64,000 nucleotides of DNA from Dactylonectria macrodidyma (GCA_020744425.1 JAGMUV010000003.1:496001-560000), one strand, 5' to 3'; counted from the first letter of the stretch, positions 23,154 to 36,000 are shown. The notes: generated by a model from the letters alone, not told the origin. Numbers and translations: made by a program.

Positions 23154-24926
23154 CTATGTATCTGAAGGGGGAAGTAGGCGTTGGTATTGGACATCAGCAC
23201 AGAATGTCGAGCCGCCGGCACCCAACCTATTTAAGCGAACTTCAGATATCTCTCCATCACCCACATCAAAACTGACAGCTGTAGGTAGTTTCGCTTGGAG
23301 AACATTTCCAGCGTGATCTGCGTACGTCTCGAAAATCGCGTTCCCCACCAAACGTTGGTCCTCGGGCGATGAACCCTCCCTGTTGGTTTCCATGAGTATA
23401 GAAACTATTCTCCTGTCTATAGCCGAGAAGCTCTCACTGCTGAGCAAAGCAAACCAAGGTAGAATGTGTTCCGAGGGGGCATCTGGCTTAAGAGGAATGC
23501 CGCATATCACAGCGAAATCAACATCCCCCTCCTCATTCTTTCTTGGAAAGCTGAACGAATCCCACCAAATAGGGTCTCCGCCTAGGCTGACATCATATTC
23601 GTGCACGATACTGATGTTGGCGAAGTCAACATCGTTTCTGCGACATAATCTCCGAAGAAGGTCATTTGGGTTTTGTTGAGCGAGCTGGCTCATTCCGTTG
23701 AGATTTTTTATCGCATCTACTAATTCCCGTCGATAGAATAGGACTAGTTTTCGTTGAAGCATCAGTCCGATGAATGAAGAGTGTGATTCAGGCAGCGACT
23801 TCTTGATATAGATGGTCCCTGTGTCTTTCGTTTGCATCCCTCGACCCGGATTCACGATTTTGCGTCCATTAGGCGTTACCGTGTCCGACATGGCCCTAAC
23901 ATAGGCCTCGCCAAACTTTTGCAGAGTGATGAAAATAATCTTTGGTCTTGTATGCGAGAAGTAGGACGTAGACGTGCAATCCAAGCCCAAAGAGAAGGAC
24001 TCGTGAGTCGAGTTGTCATCCCGGTACACATCGACCATCAAGCCTGTATCCGTCACTGAATAGCTTGGCTCCGAGAAGAACGAAGAGGGGCTTCGAGACA
24101 CAAGAGAGCTGCAATCGATGAACTCAGCAGGTGAATTGGCGAAGATGCCACGGTACTGAGGAATTGAGTCTTGCTGGCGCCATGCAAAGAGACTGAGGTC
24201 GCGATGCTGCCTCGCAATCTCCTCCTGGAGTCGAGTGAATGCCTTTTCGCGCTCGCCGTACAGAAGAGGCATGTTGACATTGAAGATACCCATGAGGCAG
24301 TACGCCATATCCTCGACCCGAGTAGTGTGTCTCTTCGCAGCCCAGGACATTCTCCGTCCGACTGGAACGGTAGTCATATGGGCCACACTTTCAAGCACCG
24401 ATTTTTCAATGCCGGTGATTTCGGCTAGATCATGCTTCAGGGTGTCTTTGGTTCCAATCATTTCCCACGCATAGCTGAAGAATACCACCTCAGTAGGGGC
24501 GATCAGTTCCTGCAAAGTCCACCCTCGCGTGAACCAACGACATTGCCTTAGTTGATCGAACGCAGCTCGTGAAATAGTTTCGGCGTTTTGGCTTAAGGGA
24601 AGGTTGAAGTCTTCCAGATAGGCGTAGCAGCAGGTAGATTGCCGATACCACTCCAACATAGAGTTGATCGCTTCGCTCAGTTCGGCGCTGCTAGACTTGT
24701 CGATACAGCATGAATCTATCCAAGCATAGGGCAGCATGTTTTCCCTCGCCTCGTCACAAGTAAGCTGGATCTTGAGCCAGGCAACCTTCTGTCGTGCTCG
24801 AGAGATATCATCCATGTCCCTGAAGACCACCTCATGCTCTCCCCAAGTATGAGACAAGATTGCATATTGAGGAGGAGGGTCGTGGAAGTACTTGAGATGG
24901 AAAGTCGTAACGTCGATTAGCCACAT
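23154..24926 (-). CDS. HET-domain (heterokaryon incompatibility) protein
   Basis: A single exon gives 590 residues starting MWLIDVTT, the usual start of this family; a longer in-frame ORF reaching 25139 was rejected because it adds an atypical hydrophobic leader. The HET domain spans about 20-165: YAILSHTWG (21-29), YAWIDSCCIDK...EL.EAINSM (about 68-91) and GWTLQELIAP (about 132-141), followed by the DMAYCLMGIFNVNMPLLYGE stretch. HET domains trigger programmed cell death in allorecognition, and share a TIR-like fold. The C-terminal 300 residues have no recognised domain. It is downstream of, and co-oriented with, a NACHT gene with a 383-bp gap, a common neighbourhood for such genes. No sign of RIP or truncation. 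Confidence 0.93.
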   Translation of the reverse strand: MWLIDVTTFHLKYFHDPPPQYAILSHTWGEHEVVFRDMDDISRARQKVAWLKIQLTCDEARENMLPYAWIDSCCIDKSSSAELSEAINSMLEWYRQSTCCYAYLEDFNLPLSQNAETISRAAFDQLRQCRWFTRGWTLQELIAPTEVVFFSYAWEMIGTKDTLKHDLAEITGIEKSVLESVAHMTTVPVGRRMSWAAKRHTTRVEDMAYCLMGIFNVNMPLLYGEREKAFTRLQEEIARQHRDLSLFAWRQQDSIPQYRGIFANSPAEFIDCSSLVSRSPSSFFSEPSYSVTDTGLMVDVYRDDNSTHESFSLGLDCTSTSYFSHTRPKIIFITLQKFGEAYVRAMSDTVTPNGRKIVNPGRGMQTKDTGTIYIKKSLPESHSSFIGLMLQRKLVLFYRRELVDAIKNLNGMSQLAQQNPNDLLRRLCRRNDVDFANISIVHEYDVSLGGDPIWWDSFSFPRKNEEGDVDFAVICGIPLKPDAPSEHILPWFALLSSESFSAIDRRIVSILMETNREGSSPEDQRLVGNAIFETYADHAGNVLQAKLPTAVSFDVGDGEISEVRLNRLGAGGSTFCADVQYQRLLPPSDT

Positions 24927-25309
24927 CGAAACACTATTGTTCGATACGATGATGTCAGAGCTAATAGCGGGGTACCCTGCTAGAGGATGGGTGCGTAAGA
25001 AGTTGGGAGTCTGTTGGAGAGAGTAATCAGAAAAAATACCTAATGAGGAATAGAGGAATAGTGACAGAAGTAGGCCTGCAGCGGATGCGGAATCAATAAG
25101 GTGAGTTCTTGAAGTGCTCAACACAGGATTGCTACGCAAATCACCGAGCCGAGAGCATCACAAAAGCTGACCCACGTGACCCGATTCAAGTTTCAAGTAC
25201 CAATTGGTCGTCATGCAAGCAAGGTACGGCGTGCAGGTCTTGCGGAGACAAGTCTAAGGACGCTATCTTTGACTAACCAGACCGCAATACTACAAACTAA
25301 TGCGAGACG
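24927..25309. promoter_or_regulatory. Gap between NACHT and HET genes
   Basis: A 383-bp stretch that should hold the 3' end of the NACHT gene and the HET promoter. The HET frame stays open upstream to 25139. No ankyrin, WD40 or TPR-coding sequence is visible that would extend the NACHT protein. Confidence 0.45.
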
Positions 25310-27930
25310 CTATTGAGAGAGTCGCTGTCCCAAAATATCCCTCATCGTCCCTTCCAGTGTCTCCGTTCTCAATCTCGAGGCACTCGATCCTTCCCCGCTG
25401 ATCCAAGTCGCAGATAGCCTGGCCCTTAACATTTCATCGCGTTTCTCACATGAAAAGACAGTTTCGGCTAGGCTATCTCCCGCGATGAGAAGGATATTGA
25501 AAAGGGTCGCCGCTTGCCCAACCGGCTGCCCCGGCCTTGATATCTCGCTGACCTGTATTGGCAAGCTATTCACGAAGAAAGCTCGGGACGACCAATATTC
25601 GCCCTGAAACACGCGTTTCTGAATTTCAAAAATTCGACGGTAATGTGGCCTTGTAGGATTGAAGTACTGAACGAAAAGCTCCCGTATGTTAGGCTTGATG
25701 AGATGGATGTTATATGGCAAAGCACAAGCAAGTACAAGGCAATACGCCTCGCTATCCCGCACCCAATCGGACTCGGTCTTTTCTGGATCGGCATATATAG
25801 CCTGTTGTAGGACGCTTGTGTCGAATTCGGACGCAATGACTTTGGCCGTCAACGAGAAACATGAAACGCTTGTTTGAAGGATATATGGTGATTGGAGAAA
25901 TTCCAGCACAGTGTAGTGTGATAATGAGACAAAAACGTCGTCGCTATCAACGGGCGACTCTGGTTCGAAGTCCTCAGTATGATGGTCGCCGATGCATTCT
26001 TCCTCGCGGGTTTGGAATGTGAACATGGCTTGCATGCTCGATGCCTCTGCCTTCGAATAGTCGTTGAATGTCAAAAGACAACCACATACTTCTCTTAGGT
26101 AGCCAACTTCGTCACAATGAGAGACAAAGGAATTTCCTACCTCCCCAAGGTCGAATCGCACCGCAGAAAGGAGAACTTTTGCGTTGAGTCCTAGATCAGT
26201 TATCCAGGGAGCCCCGGTATGACCGATGATCCAGATAAAAACACGTGTGATGAACTGCCGATCACTGTTGGGAATATTTTCCAATATTCGAACATAAGTG
26301 TCTGCCAAGTCCCGGGGCAGGTTGCGCAGAGCTGACCGGATTTGTGTCTCGTCGCGAAGTCGTTCTATCGCATTCATTTGGCACTCAGCCCATCGAAACC
26401 TGAGCGCCGGCGTTCCAGTTAACGAAGCTCATGCATGCCATTGCCTTGAGCACACCATTTTAACCGAAGACTAAAAATGGAAACTCGACTCACATTCCTC
26501 GGGCTCCGGCCACTAGCGAATCCTCAATATCATCCCAGATATTGCTCCATCGTCTCATCAGGTGGCTTGAAGCGAGCTTAGTCCGGACAAACTCTCGAAT
26601 GTCTCTCTCGACGAGAGAATTTGACATAGAAAGCGGCATTGAGCAGCTCGCTAAGGTTCTCTCAATGTCGAGATACAGTCTGCTGGTGGCCAAGATTCGA
26701 ACATTGGAGAAGCGTTTGTCATTGGCGAGAGTTGCAATGACTGTGAGAAAGTCACCTCGTGGATTGCTTTCATCCATCGCATCAATTATCAAATAGACAG
26801 AACTGAACCGGGCACAAATGGCCTCTAGTACGTCCTCTAATTGCGGTATCGTTGGATCGCAACCGTCGTCATGAAGAGTTTTGAGCTGTTGGGGTATCCA
26901 TTTACGTTGCCGGCAGAGTTTTGCGATGGCCCATCTCAGAAACGGCATGGCTTCGTCCTGGTTGTGGGAAAAATGACAGTAGTAGTAAGCATGCCCAACT
27001 TCATCGTTGCCCGCGTAGCTTTTTTGAATTTCTTCAATGATGAAAGAAGCTAATACCGTCTTTCCAGAGCCAGGGATTCCGTGGATCCATAGGAGCCTCA
27101 TGGATTGGGCAGTGTTAATCCAAGATTTCCATTCCGGAGTCTGGAGAATCCATGTGCACGTGTGTGTCTCGTGCTTTCGGAACGCTGCGTTGTGCAACGC
27201 GGACGGGTTTGTACGCTCAATCCAGCGAATGATGTCCTGGCGTTGTGTGTCTTATTGACGTTTGTTAGGACCCTTCCTGGCAGAAGCACAGCGGGGCTGT
27301 TGTCTTGCCAAATGCGCATACCTGTCAATGTGTCTTCTACTCTCTGAACACCTGATCGGATTTCTTTGATGTCGTGCCTAGACATGAGAATTAGCTTCTC
27401 TGTAGCCTACAGAGTTATTGCCTGATCGCCTAATCTCTCAACCCATTTTTCAAATACCGTTGGGTAATACGTGGCCATTGAGAGCGACATCATACTCACA
27501 TCATGTCACCAGTCATGGCGAGAAGTAAGGTAGCTTTGTGTTGAGAAATTTCAGCCATCAGCCGCCGTGCTTTTGACTCTTTCAACGGCCAAGCCAACTC
27601 AACCAACGTGATTTTTCGTTTGCCTTGCAAGGCTCGTTGAGGCTGTTCTTGTGGGACCAACCCCTCCAATTGAGACAGGCAACGTCGACACGCCTCAACA
27701 GGGCCCAATGGTGCGAATAGGCTCGGGACAAGTTGTATCGTATTAGTGTGTAGATTGACAGAGTTGAGACTTTCTATGATGGCTCTTAGAGATATTGTCT
27801 CGCCCAAGATCATCTGCATTTCTTTTGGCGCATCCTTGACGGCGTCGATGCATTGTTTGCAAGCTCTGATAACGCGATCCGCGATCTGGATGAAAGCGAT
27901 GACGCTGTTGACGACGGATACCGGGTCCAT
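25310..27930 (-). CDS. NACHT NLR-like protein without a repeat domain
   Basis: Four exons (27930-27500, 27377-27322, 27250-26494, 26399-25310) with introns of 122, 71 and 94 bp give 777 residues. Residues 1-about 140 form the helical N-terminal module of fungal STAND proteins (MDPVSVVNSVIAFIQIADRV... is its usual start). A short linker (KEIRSGVQRVEDTL, IIRWI) leads into NACHT: Walker A GIPGSGKT (220-227) and Walker B LIIDAMDE (316-323), then the FRWAECQ...LR.LP.DL..TY..IL helical region and a winged-helix part with SLSHYTVLEFLQS. The protein then ends without ankyrin, WD40 or TPR repeats, shorter than typical fungal NLRs. It may be a naturally short sensor or have lost its repeats. NACHT proteins oligomerise with bound nucleotide to activate their N-terminal effector. 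Confidence 0.9.
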
Positions 27931-28925
27931 GATGATTGAGAGCTAGCGACAAGACAATTTCCTCGACGCTGCCGCCCGTCAATGCTGAGGGCGAAAAACG
28001 GCCATGAATTGCTGAGTGACTGATGGCCGGTCGGGTTGAGCTGAGAATGGGACGTGTAAGAAAGCACATAATTTGCTCAGCCGCTTTGCACGTGTCGCAA
28101 TCCTATTGGGCTTTACCTCTTTGACTACGAATACAGCCGAACACTTTTTAGCAAAGCCAATGAAGACCACCACTTGGATAAGCCACGACGTCGACACGGC
28201 TCACATGGTACAAACCAAAATCGTATACTAACGGCGGGCTAAACGATTGCCTATTTGTCTTGTTCAAAGTGCTTCGGTACCTCGATAACACAAGGCGACA
28301 TCAATTTTTAGCTTACTCTGGGACTGTGTTGATTGGATGCATTTCTGAGCATGATAAAAGGTACTACCGATGTATGCTCATGCAGGTCGACGCCACTAGC
28401 TATGGGTGCAGAAGTGCCTCGAATGCCTTGCCGCCTAATACAGCCTGACGATGCTTCATTCATTACGTGCTGGTCAATAAACTATCTCCTCCAACATGCA
28501 TGTCCCGAATCTTCCTCAACCCGACGGCTAGACAGTAGCTGCTTCTCGATACACTCAGTCAACAACAATTCCCTGAGATGGGAGGTCCCTCAGTACAGGA
28601 GCCAGCATCATTGCCGTCCTCCAATTAACTTCAGATGCGATCTTCTTGCGAGCCTACTCAAGCAACTAACCCAACTTCGCGCGTCTATGCCAGAGGTCGT
28701 CGTCATGTCTCTTTACGACAAGTACAAGTATGCTAAGACCCGACCGTTTCTGGGCGAAGTGTCAACAACTCTCAGGGTGCTTCCTATTTATGTAGGGTAG
28801 CTAACTGCTTCATGCCCAGTCAACCACCTGATCGGATGGCCTGTACATGATCCAATCTGACATCACCAGTCTATAATTCTCCTTGACATGCATCTTCCTT
28901 TTGATAAAGACTATTACGCCTGTGG
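27931..28925. other. Intergenic, promoter of the NACHT gene
   Basis: About 1 kb between two minus-strand genes. A plus-strand frame at 28333-28800 (155 codons) has no recognisable content, odd composition and no promoter context, so I do not call it. The first 250 bp upstream of 27930 are presumably the NACHT promoter. Confidence 0.45.
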
Positions 28926-29261
28926 TCACTGGCGTGCTGGGGCTCTCTGGACTTCAGCTTGCACAGGGCCAGGAAGACGGAACTGGAGCCGCGGATACCT
29001 CCGTAATGATAATCCCGTGGAAAACGAGGGTATTGGAGAACTGTTGTTCCGTGACTTGAGGTGACCTGCTCTGGAGGCGGGCCAGATTGACTCTGGACAC
29101 TGAATATAATCATCAGTCTCGCTCTTTAGGAATGGATTATCTGTGGCGTTGGATCGCTTACAATTCCGTCGTCTGTAAAGATACTTCCAGAGTAGTGTTA
29201 TTGCAGGCAGGAGGCCGAGAGTGGCGACGACAATTCCAACGATAGTCTCGGCGCCCAGCAT
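28926..29261 (-). CDS. Small single-pass membrane protein, uncharacterised
   Basis: An open frame of 111 residues. Residues 5-27 (ETIVGIVVATLGLLPAITLLW) form a hydrophobic segment followed by a very basic KYLYRRRNCKR stop-transfer run, which predicts a single-pass protein with the rest in the cytosol. Short proteins with this start occur near NACHT and HET genes in fungi. The C-terminal half is unconvincing: an overlapping frame ending at 28871 reads equally well (with a PPPEQVTSSHGTTV stretch), so a splice or frameshift near 29100 is possible. I do not recognise a family. Coding status moderate, exact 3' end uncertain. Confidence 0.45.
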   Translation of the reverse strand: MLGAETIVGIVVATLGLLPAITLLWKYLYRRRNCKRSNATDNPFLKSETDDYIQCPESIWPASRAGHLKSRNNSSPIPSFSTGLSLRRYPRLQFRLPGPVQAEVQRAPARQ

Positions 29262-30252
29262 TTTGCTCGTTCTGAGGGCTCGTGACGAGCAACCCAGGTA
29301 TGATAGTTGTAATTTAGAGGGAGGGTGCTAGAACCAAAGGTTCTCAATAGTGATAATGACACCAAAATTCAAACTTGGGGGCAATCCTGTCGTCTATTCC
29401 TGTAGTACTCGGACGTTGTTGGGGTTAAGAGTATTACGGAGCACTAGGATTTGGCGTGCTGGTAGTCAAACCCCCATAAAAGCCTCTTTTAGTATTGGGT
29501 CCAACACTCTCCTTTTATATCCGACGGGCTATTGCTTGTCGAAATGTTTTCAGATTTCGGGTTGTAGAAAATGGTACAACCAGGCTGAATTAGCGTCAGC
29601 ATCTCCTTTGGACTCTTCTCATGATTTCGTCCAGTGAACAGTCCGAGAAACTTCGTGTCAAAATCTGAAACCTACGTGTTACCTGGGGGCTTGGTCTTGG
29701 CTACCCCTTGGAGGAGGGGTGGCACAGCCAGTATCTGCGTCGTATGCGTATCCTTTGTCCATTCAACCTAGAGTGGGTAAAGTGACAAAATAAGCGGTGA
29801 AAGAATCGCACATTTTGGGACCCCGCGTTTTTGTCTTTGAAAATGCACTACTATTTCTATCACCCCATATAATTTTAGGAGAGTAGACATGTGTGGCGCA
29901 GATACGGGCAGCCAAGATCAAGTCATTGGGTAACACGTAGGATTTCAGATTTCGGTTTTCGGTTTTGTCCAATGGAACTTGCAGGTGGCGCCTAGCGTAA
30001 CTTCACCTGTCGGCCAGTCGCAATCATCTATGTCACTTTCGGATTCTGGACGTGCCCAAACTGGAATAGACAAATGGTACGTGCTGGCTACGCCGCTAAT
30101 GCCGGAAAGTGAGGCGAGAGACAGATAAGGCTTGGGAATAGTTGTTAATAAAGAGTCGCTCGCCCTCTACCGGATTTTGGAGCTGCTAGTCAGTCGCAAA
30201 CTAGCTCTCTCATTCTTGACATTCGTCTTTCTAAGCATCGCGACTATCCAGC
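29262..30252. other. Intergenic, promoter of the Clr5-ankyrin gene
   Basis: About 990 bp between divergent genes. Short frames on either strand carry no recognisable features. Nothing repetitive or palindromic stands out. Confidence 0.45.
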
Positions 30253-32474
30253 ATGCCAAAAGGGAGAACGAAGCGTCACAGCGATCAAGAGTGGGAGAAA
30301 CATCGTACTCTCGTCTTAACGCGGTATCTACATGATGGGATGACCCTCGAGGAAGTCCGATCGGAGCTCGCCAGGAAAGGCTTTCTTGTCAGGTATGGTC
30401 TTGTATTTGGTATTGGCCGCTCACTTGTCTGACCTCTTGTGTAGTTCTTCGCAATTAGAGTATAGGTGCAAGACGAAATGGGGTTTCAGCAAGTACCTCA
30501 ACCAGCACACATGGCAGGATATTGGTACTATGATTCAACGTCAAAGACCGAAGGAGCGTGAGTTCTTCTGGAAAGGTCAGCCGCTTGATCCCAAAAGAAT
30601 CATCAAGGAGACGAATCGTTACCGTCAGCATCGCCATCAACTTAGGCCAGGTACTTTCTCGCTGCCCCGATGCAACAGTGATCTGACTGACGCTAGTCTC
30701 AGCCGCTCTATTACATCAATCCAGGAAACAACAAGTCACTACCACTGTATCCCAACAAGGGTCGAGGGAATTCAGAGACAACGATGTCGCGTTGTGTCAG
30801 GACCCACTCCAGTCCCCACGAGTGAGAAAAAGACTGCCCAGCTCTCAGAGTTTGTACCGACAACCCCTTCATGGCAGTATTGGAGACGCTGAGTTTAGCG
30901 CTATTGTGGAGTCTATATCCAACAATCTCCTCAGAGATTGTGATTTCGGACATCGCCTACAAGGCTTTATTGACTGGCTTTACAATTTTGTGGAGGCCGT
31001 CAGTGTCTCGGGTATTAATCCAGACACGGGGAGTATTACCTTTCAAGCAGCTGCACATCGGCTATGGACGACCATCTTCAAATATCGTAGCAGATTCGAA
31101 TATTTTGGTAACAAGACCGATGAGGATGACCGGAGATTTCTGGTGGTTGTGAAATGGCTCCTCGCCAGCGTACTGCAAACCTCGAGCCTTTATCCTTCAT
31201 TATGTGTCGCCCTCGACGCGACGATTCGGTCTGGTCACACGCAAGTCGCGAGTCTGCTCTGGGAGATGACGACGCCTTCCCAACGTTCAAGCCTTCAATT
31301 AAGGCCATTTAATCTTCACCGCATTGCCTCACGCAGGTCTAAGGAAGCATTTCTACTACTTCGGCGAATGCTTTCACAAGAATCACCGGATTGGGCTCGT
31401 CTTACTCTGCAAAGCATATCTCAGTATAGCAGCCTTTACGACTTTAGGGAACACCTCCCGTCTGCATCTCCACTCTTCGCAGAAGAGATATACCTCGACG
31501 GCCAGAAGACTGCTTCTATACAAGTCGTTAGACTATTCATCGCGGCTTGTGCCCGGGCGGAACCGGAGGAGCAAGCCATTTCCAAGCTGCAAGCCGCCCA
31601 CGATTATCTGTTTAAACTTGGTCTCCCCGCTTCAGCGGACCACGTCAATACAGATGCTTTCATGGCCGCAGCGATGCGGGGGTACGTTCAGGTGTTTGAC
31701 GGCCTCGTCACAATCAATCAGAACCCAGGAGTCACAAATGACAGAGGCTTTTCGGCTCTGCATACCGCCGCTCAATATGGACAACTCGACATTTGCAAGA
31801 GGATATTGCAAGCTTCGCCACCTGAGCAGCACGACACCGACTCTTTCGTACTTGCAATCTATGCCGCGCTCTCAGCGGGGCATCTCGAGATATGTCATTT
31901 CTTTCAGGATTGCTTACGAGGTTCTGACATGGAGCACATGACAACCACCGAATGGCGCAAGATTCTCTGCTCATGCCGCCAAAGTGAAACCTACGTGGCG
32001 CTTCCTGACGACTCCAAAGAGCCGCAGAGCCTCCGGATCGGAAGGGTTGAGTTTGTTATCAAGTCCCAATACGAGTCTCTGTGCGTTGTTTGCAATGCAG
32101 CGTTCAAGGCTTGCACGGAAGGACTCCCGGAGCTTCTTGAATTTTGCATCAACCATGGCTCAGATCCAACATCAGAGTATGCTCTCGAAACCTCAAGCCA
32201 TATGCAACCATTCACCTCGCTCGACGCTGTTATCCAAGCCCCCGTCCTGGGCTTTTCGCCGGGGCGGTGCAGCGCAGAACAACCACCACGATACTTTGCA
32301 TGGACTTTACCGGACTCGGAGCTTCCACGCCGCTCTTATTTTGATATCGGTCCGGTGGGATCGGCCGTTGACCGGGTGGACTGTGCAAAATTGATTCTTC
32401 AACATGGCGTACAACCTGTTGAGCGACATGTGGTGAAGGCGCTATTGATGCGATTGTGGCGGGACAGGGGTTAG
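30253..32474 (+). CDS. Clr5-domain ankyrin protein, 5' part (gene split by a gypsy element)
   Basis: Exons 30253-30392, 30445-30650 and from 30703, with two 52-bp introns. The first about 70 residues form a Clr5 domain, here with W..H..LVLTRYL..GMTLEEV, then after intron 1 S.SQLEYRCKTKWGFSKYL, which fits the family consensus only with this splice. A helical linker follows, then ankyrin-like repeats (FSALHTAAQYGQLDICKRIL and a degenerate set). The host frame is uninterrupted to 32445, where a gypsy LTR begins; about nine LTR-encoded codons then lead to a stop at 32474. The 3' part of the gene resumes at 44604. Without the element the gene would have three exons and 1,234 residues. Clr5-ankyrin proteins are fungal, poorly characterised and often lie near NLRs. 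A truncated product is possible but likely non-functional. Confidence 0.87.
32442..32445. repeat. Left target-site duplication
   Basis: ctat immediately before the 5' LTR; repeated at 44604-44607. Confidence 0.8.
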
Positions 32475-33022
32475 ATAGGGTTGTGGGGACTAGAGATTCA
32501 ACTCTCGAGGTCTCAGGATTTTTCTAGGGATTTTTTTCAAGGGGAGGACAATCATCACGAAGGTCAGCTTCAACAGCTGGGGAGGCAGAGAAGCCTCTCA
32601 GCTGCGGGACTGGACGGCACTGTTATTTTCTAGACTGTATGACTATCAATTTCATTGCGGGTTTCTTGCTTTTCTATCAAACCTCTTTTGATCCGGTCGA
32701 ATACGCCCTTTTCCTGCGAGCCGACCGACCGCGTCCGCGGTCTTCCACCCAAGCCCGGATCTGCCGCTGCAACCTTCTTCTTTTCGAGCCTTGCTACAAT
32801 CCGCAGCGGCGATCTAACCCGATAAAGTGTCTAATTAGACGCTTTCCTGGCTATCTTGAAGAGACCGGCCCGTCATCTTCACCTGCGGTAGTGCTAGAAG
32901 TAGCCGCTGCTGACCTCTGCTGGAGGCGGCGAGACGGCGCCAGTCGCGATTGGCCTAGTAGCCCCGGAAAGATAGCTAGCCATTTGGGTGTGGTTTCTTC
33001 CTCGTCCGCTAAGGTCGTTTTA
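32446..33022 (+). repeat. Gypsy 5' LTR (577 bp)
   Basis: Begins TGATGCGATTG and ends GTTTTA (CA changed to TA). Matches the 3' LTR along its whole length without indels. The outer about 430 bp keep normal composition; G-to-A and C-to-T changes appear from about 32885 to the inner end. Confidence 0.93.
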
Positions 33023-36000
33023 TTAGAGGTTACAGTAAGGCGGCAAGTCTATTATTAACTGAGTATGAAACTTGGTATTAATAGATGCACCTTTTAGCTA
33101 TAGCTACTGAATAACTCAATGACTATAGAACGAGCGAGAACGGAAGACCTAGGGAACCTTATTAACCTTAAAAAACATAGAGTCATTTATTAGGAAAAGG
33201 AGGTCAAGTCCTAGGAAAAGTGGAAATAAAAGTAAACACTAAACCTTTACTAAAGCCAGGGCCGGCCCTGGCTAACTTATCTATAAGAAGGGCTCTAAAG
33301 CTTAAGAATATTAGAATAGCTAAAAAAGCGTTTAATAAGATAGTCTATTATAAGAAAAGCTAATTAAAAGAAAAGAAACCTAGCTAGGACTATATTCTAA
33401 ACTAATGGATACTTAAGTAATAAAGTATTAATAAGGCCTTAACTAAGTAGACTATAGTATTAGTCCTACTATTAGTATAGGTAATTATAAGGAGCATAGC
33501 TCTAATAATACTATTATACTTAGTAATAAGAAGTAAAAAGAGATAATTAAGGAAAAAGAAAATGAAGAAAGGGCTGCTATTAGTAAGGAGAGCATCAGAT
33601 TAGAATAATGCCTCTAGACAAGCATTGAATAAAGAGATTTCTTTAAGAATAATTATTGCATTCTATACTTTTATATTAACTTTATAATTATAAGAAGCAG
33701 CTAGCTATTAAACGCCTCTTTTAAAGCCTATTAATAAGACTAGAGGGGATGAAGTTATTATATTACTAATCTCAGACCCTAAGGAGACTTAGAGTATAAT
33801 AGATTACTATTACTAACTAAAATCACTCTCTATTAGCTAAAAAGCATCTAATAAAACACTTTCATCTAACTAAATACTAAAAACATAGAATACTAACTAA
33901 TAATCTTATGATCGATTAACCTTTAGATTAAACCTATAGTAATAAAAACTTTTTAAAGACTTTATTAACTTAGGATCTGAGCTAAGTAATAGAATAATAA
34001 CTCTAGAACCGCCTAATAATAATATTAAAGCTAGATATAAAGAGGCAGAAGTTCTTTTATATGAATTTTATAGTAAATTCTCTAGTAAGAATATTTCTAG
34101 CTTCTTATAGTTATATAAGAACTATCTTAATAGTAGACTGAGTAAGCTAAAAGAAAGGAGGATATTTATACTTAACTTTATTTATAATGACTGCTGGTTA
34201 TTAGTAAAAAGGTCTTTCTAAGGGGAAATGTAGTTTAAAATAAAAGTAAAGCTAAAAGAAGTCTTTAAAAACTTAGATAAGGAATAAATTAACTAGCCTG
34301 CCTAAGTAATTAAATAGATAAATAAGTAATTATTATTAAATGCTTTTAAAGGCTAGATACTCTAATAGCTAAAGAAATATAAGGAAGTCAGCTCCTTATT
34401 AACTAGAAATTAGAACTTAAAAGAATAGTTAGTATATATAATCTTTAATATACTTCTTTATTAACTTATTATTAGAGTCTATAAAAGTAAGGGAAAGCTA
34501 ATTAAAGAGATATAAGTAATAGATTATAATAGCTTATCTAATCTAATTATAAGTATGCTTAAGTAAGATAAGAACTTTTAAGAATTTATAAATAAAGCTA
34601 GAAGGAAACTGGCTATTCTAAAGACTATATAAAGGGTGGACCTTATAGAGCCTACTTTAAGAACCCAATCCTCTATATAGTTATTACTAGCCTTAAGTAC
34701 ATAAGATCTTATAGAAGAACTAATAAGGATAATTTAGGAGATAAGTATTAACTTTATAAAAAAAACTGATAACCTGAATAAGAAACTTAAATAAGCTTTA
34801 CAGTTCTAGTAAGATAAGTTAAGGCTTTTCTAAGCAAACTCAGTAGTTTAATAAAGTCACCTTTATGATTTAAATGCTTATTTTAATAATAATAAGATAT
34901 ATATTAATACTAGCTATATAAAAAACTTAGATATAAAATACTAGTACTATAAAGTACTAGGCCACTTTCCTACTTAATATATCGAGCTAGAAAGGGATTA
35001 AGATACTGGGTTTTTAAACTATAATTCTAAGTCAGGAGTAGCGTAGATTGGGAGATGCGAAGCTATACTGCTTCTAAAGGTTATATAAAGAGTTATCTAG
35101 CTAGGGAGAGTTAAGAAGCTAGCTATAGCTTAGATCAGTTTCTTTCTAAACTCTCTTATGATAGAATTCCTTCTAAAACTGAAGGAGAACTCTATTATAA
35201 GGAATTAGAACCTTATATAAGAAGAGCATGACTTTATCTCTAACTTCTAAAAGCATAATAAACGCCCGCTCTTTAATAACCTTATTATCTAAAGTATAAG
35301 TAGGAAGACCAGACAGCCAGTTAAGGAATCGACCTTTACTAATATTATTATAATCTTAGACAAACTAAAAGAAAACCCTTATAGAGTCCTTATTAATAAT
35401 AATACATTCTATACTAATATTAGTAAATACTAATAAGTAAAAGACCTAATAAGTAATAATAATATATAAGTAGAAGAGAAAGGCAAGACTATAGTCTTAA
35501 AAATCCTTAATTATAATAATTTAGAGGATTATACTTTTAATTATTTAATCTTAAAGGGGGACTAAGAGATAAATATTAATCTATTTTTAATGCATTCTAG
35601 CCTAAGTAAGAAGTTCTTAGAAGCTAAGGTTTAAGTCATAATTCTATAAATTATTAAATATAACCCTAAGTTTAGTAGATTAATAGCTAAGACCCTAAAG
35701 GACTTAGCTAATAGGGTTATTATTACGTAGTAGATTAAACTGTCTAAACTAGACTAAAAGTAGTAAAAGAAGGCTATAAAGATTAACTTAATATAAGCCT
35801 AAGCTCTGAATAGCTTCTTAGAGGATTATTTTGAAGAGATCTTAGTAAGTTGTAATATTAATTTAGTAGCTTTAGAAGAAGGAGGTTAAGACTGACTAAT
35901 AGTAATGAACTCCCTGCTTACACTTAGCGACTACTTAGTTATAAAAGGCAATTCTACTTATAAGGTCTTAGTAAGAAGAGGGATGACTCTAGATAACTTA

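Noticed and set aside
24927..25139. N-terminal extension of the HET protein
   Set aside because: In-frame but hydrophobic and unlike any HET protein start; MWLIDV at 24926 is the family-typical start.
28333..28800. 155-codon plus-strand open frame
   Set aside because: No domain, no splice partner, mixed composition and no promoter context; likely chance.
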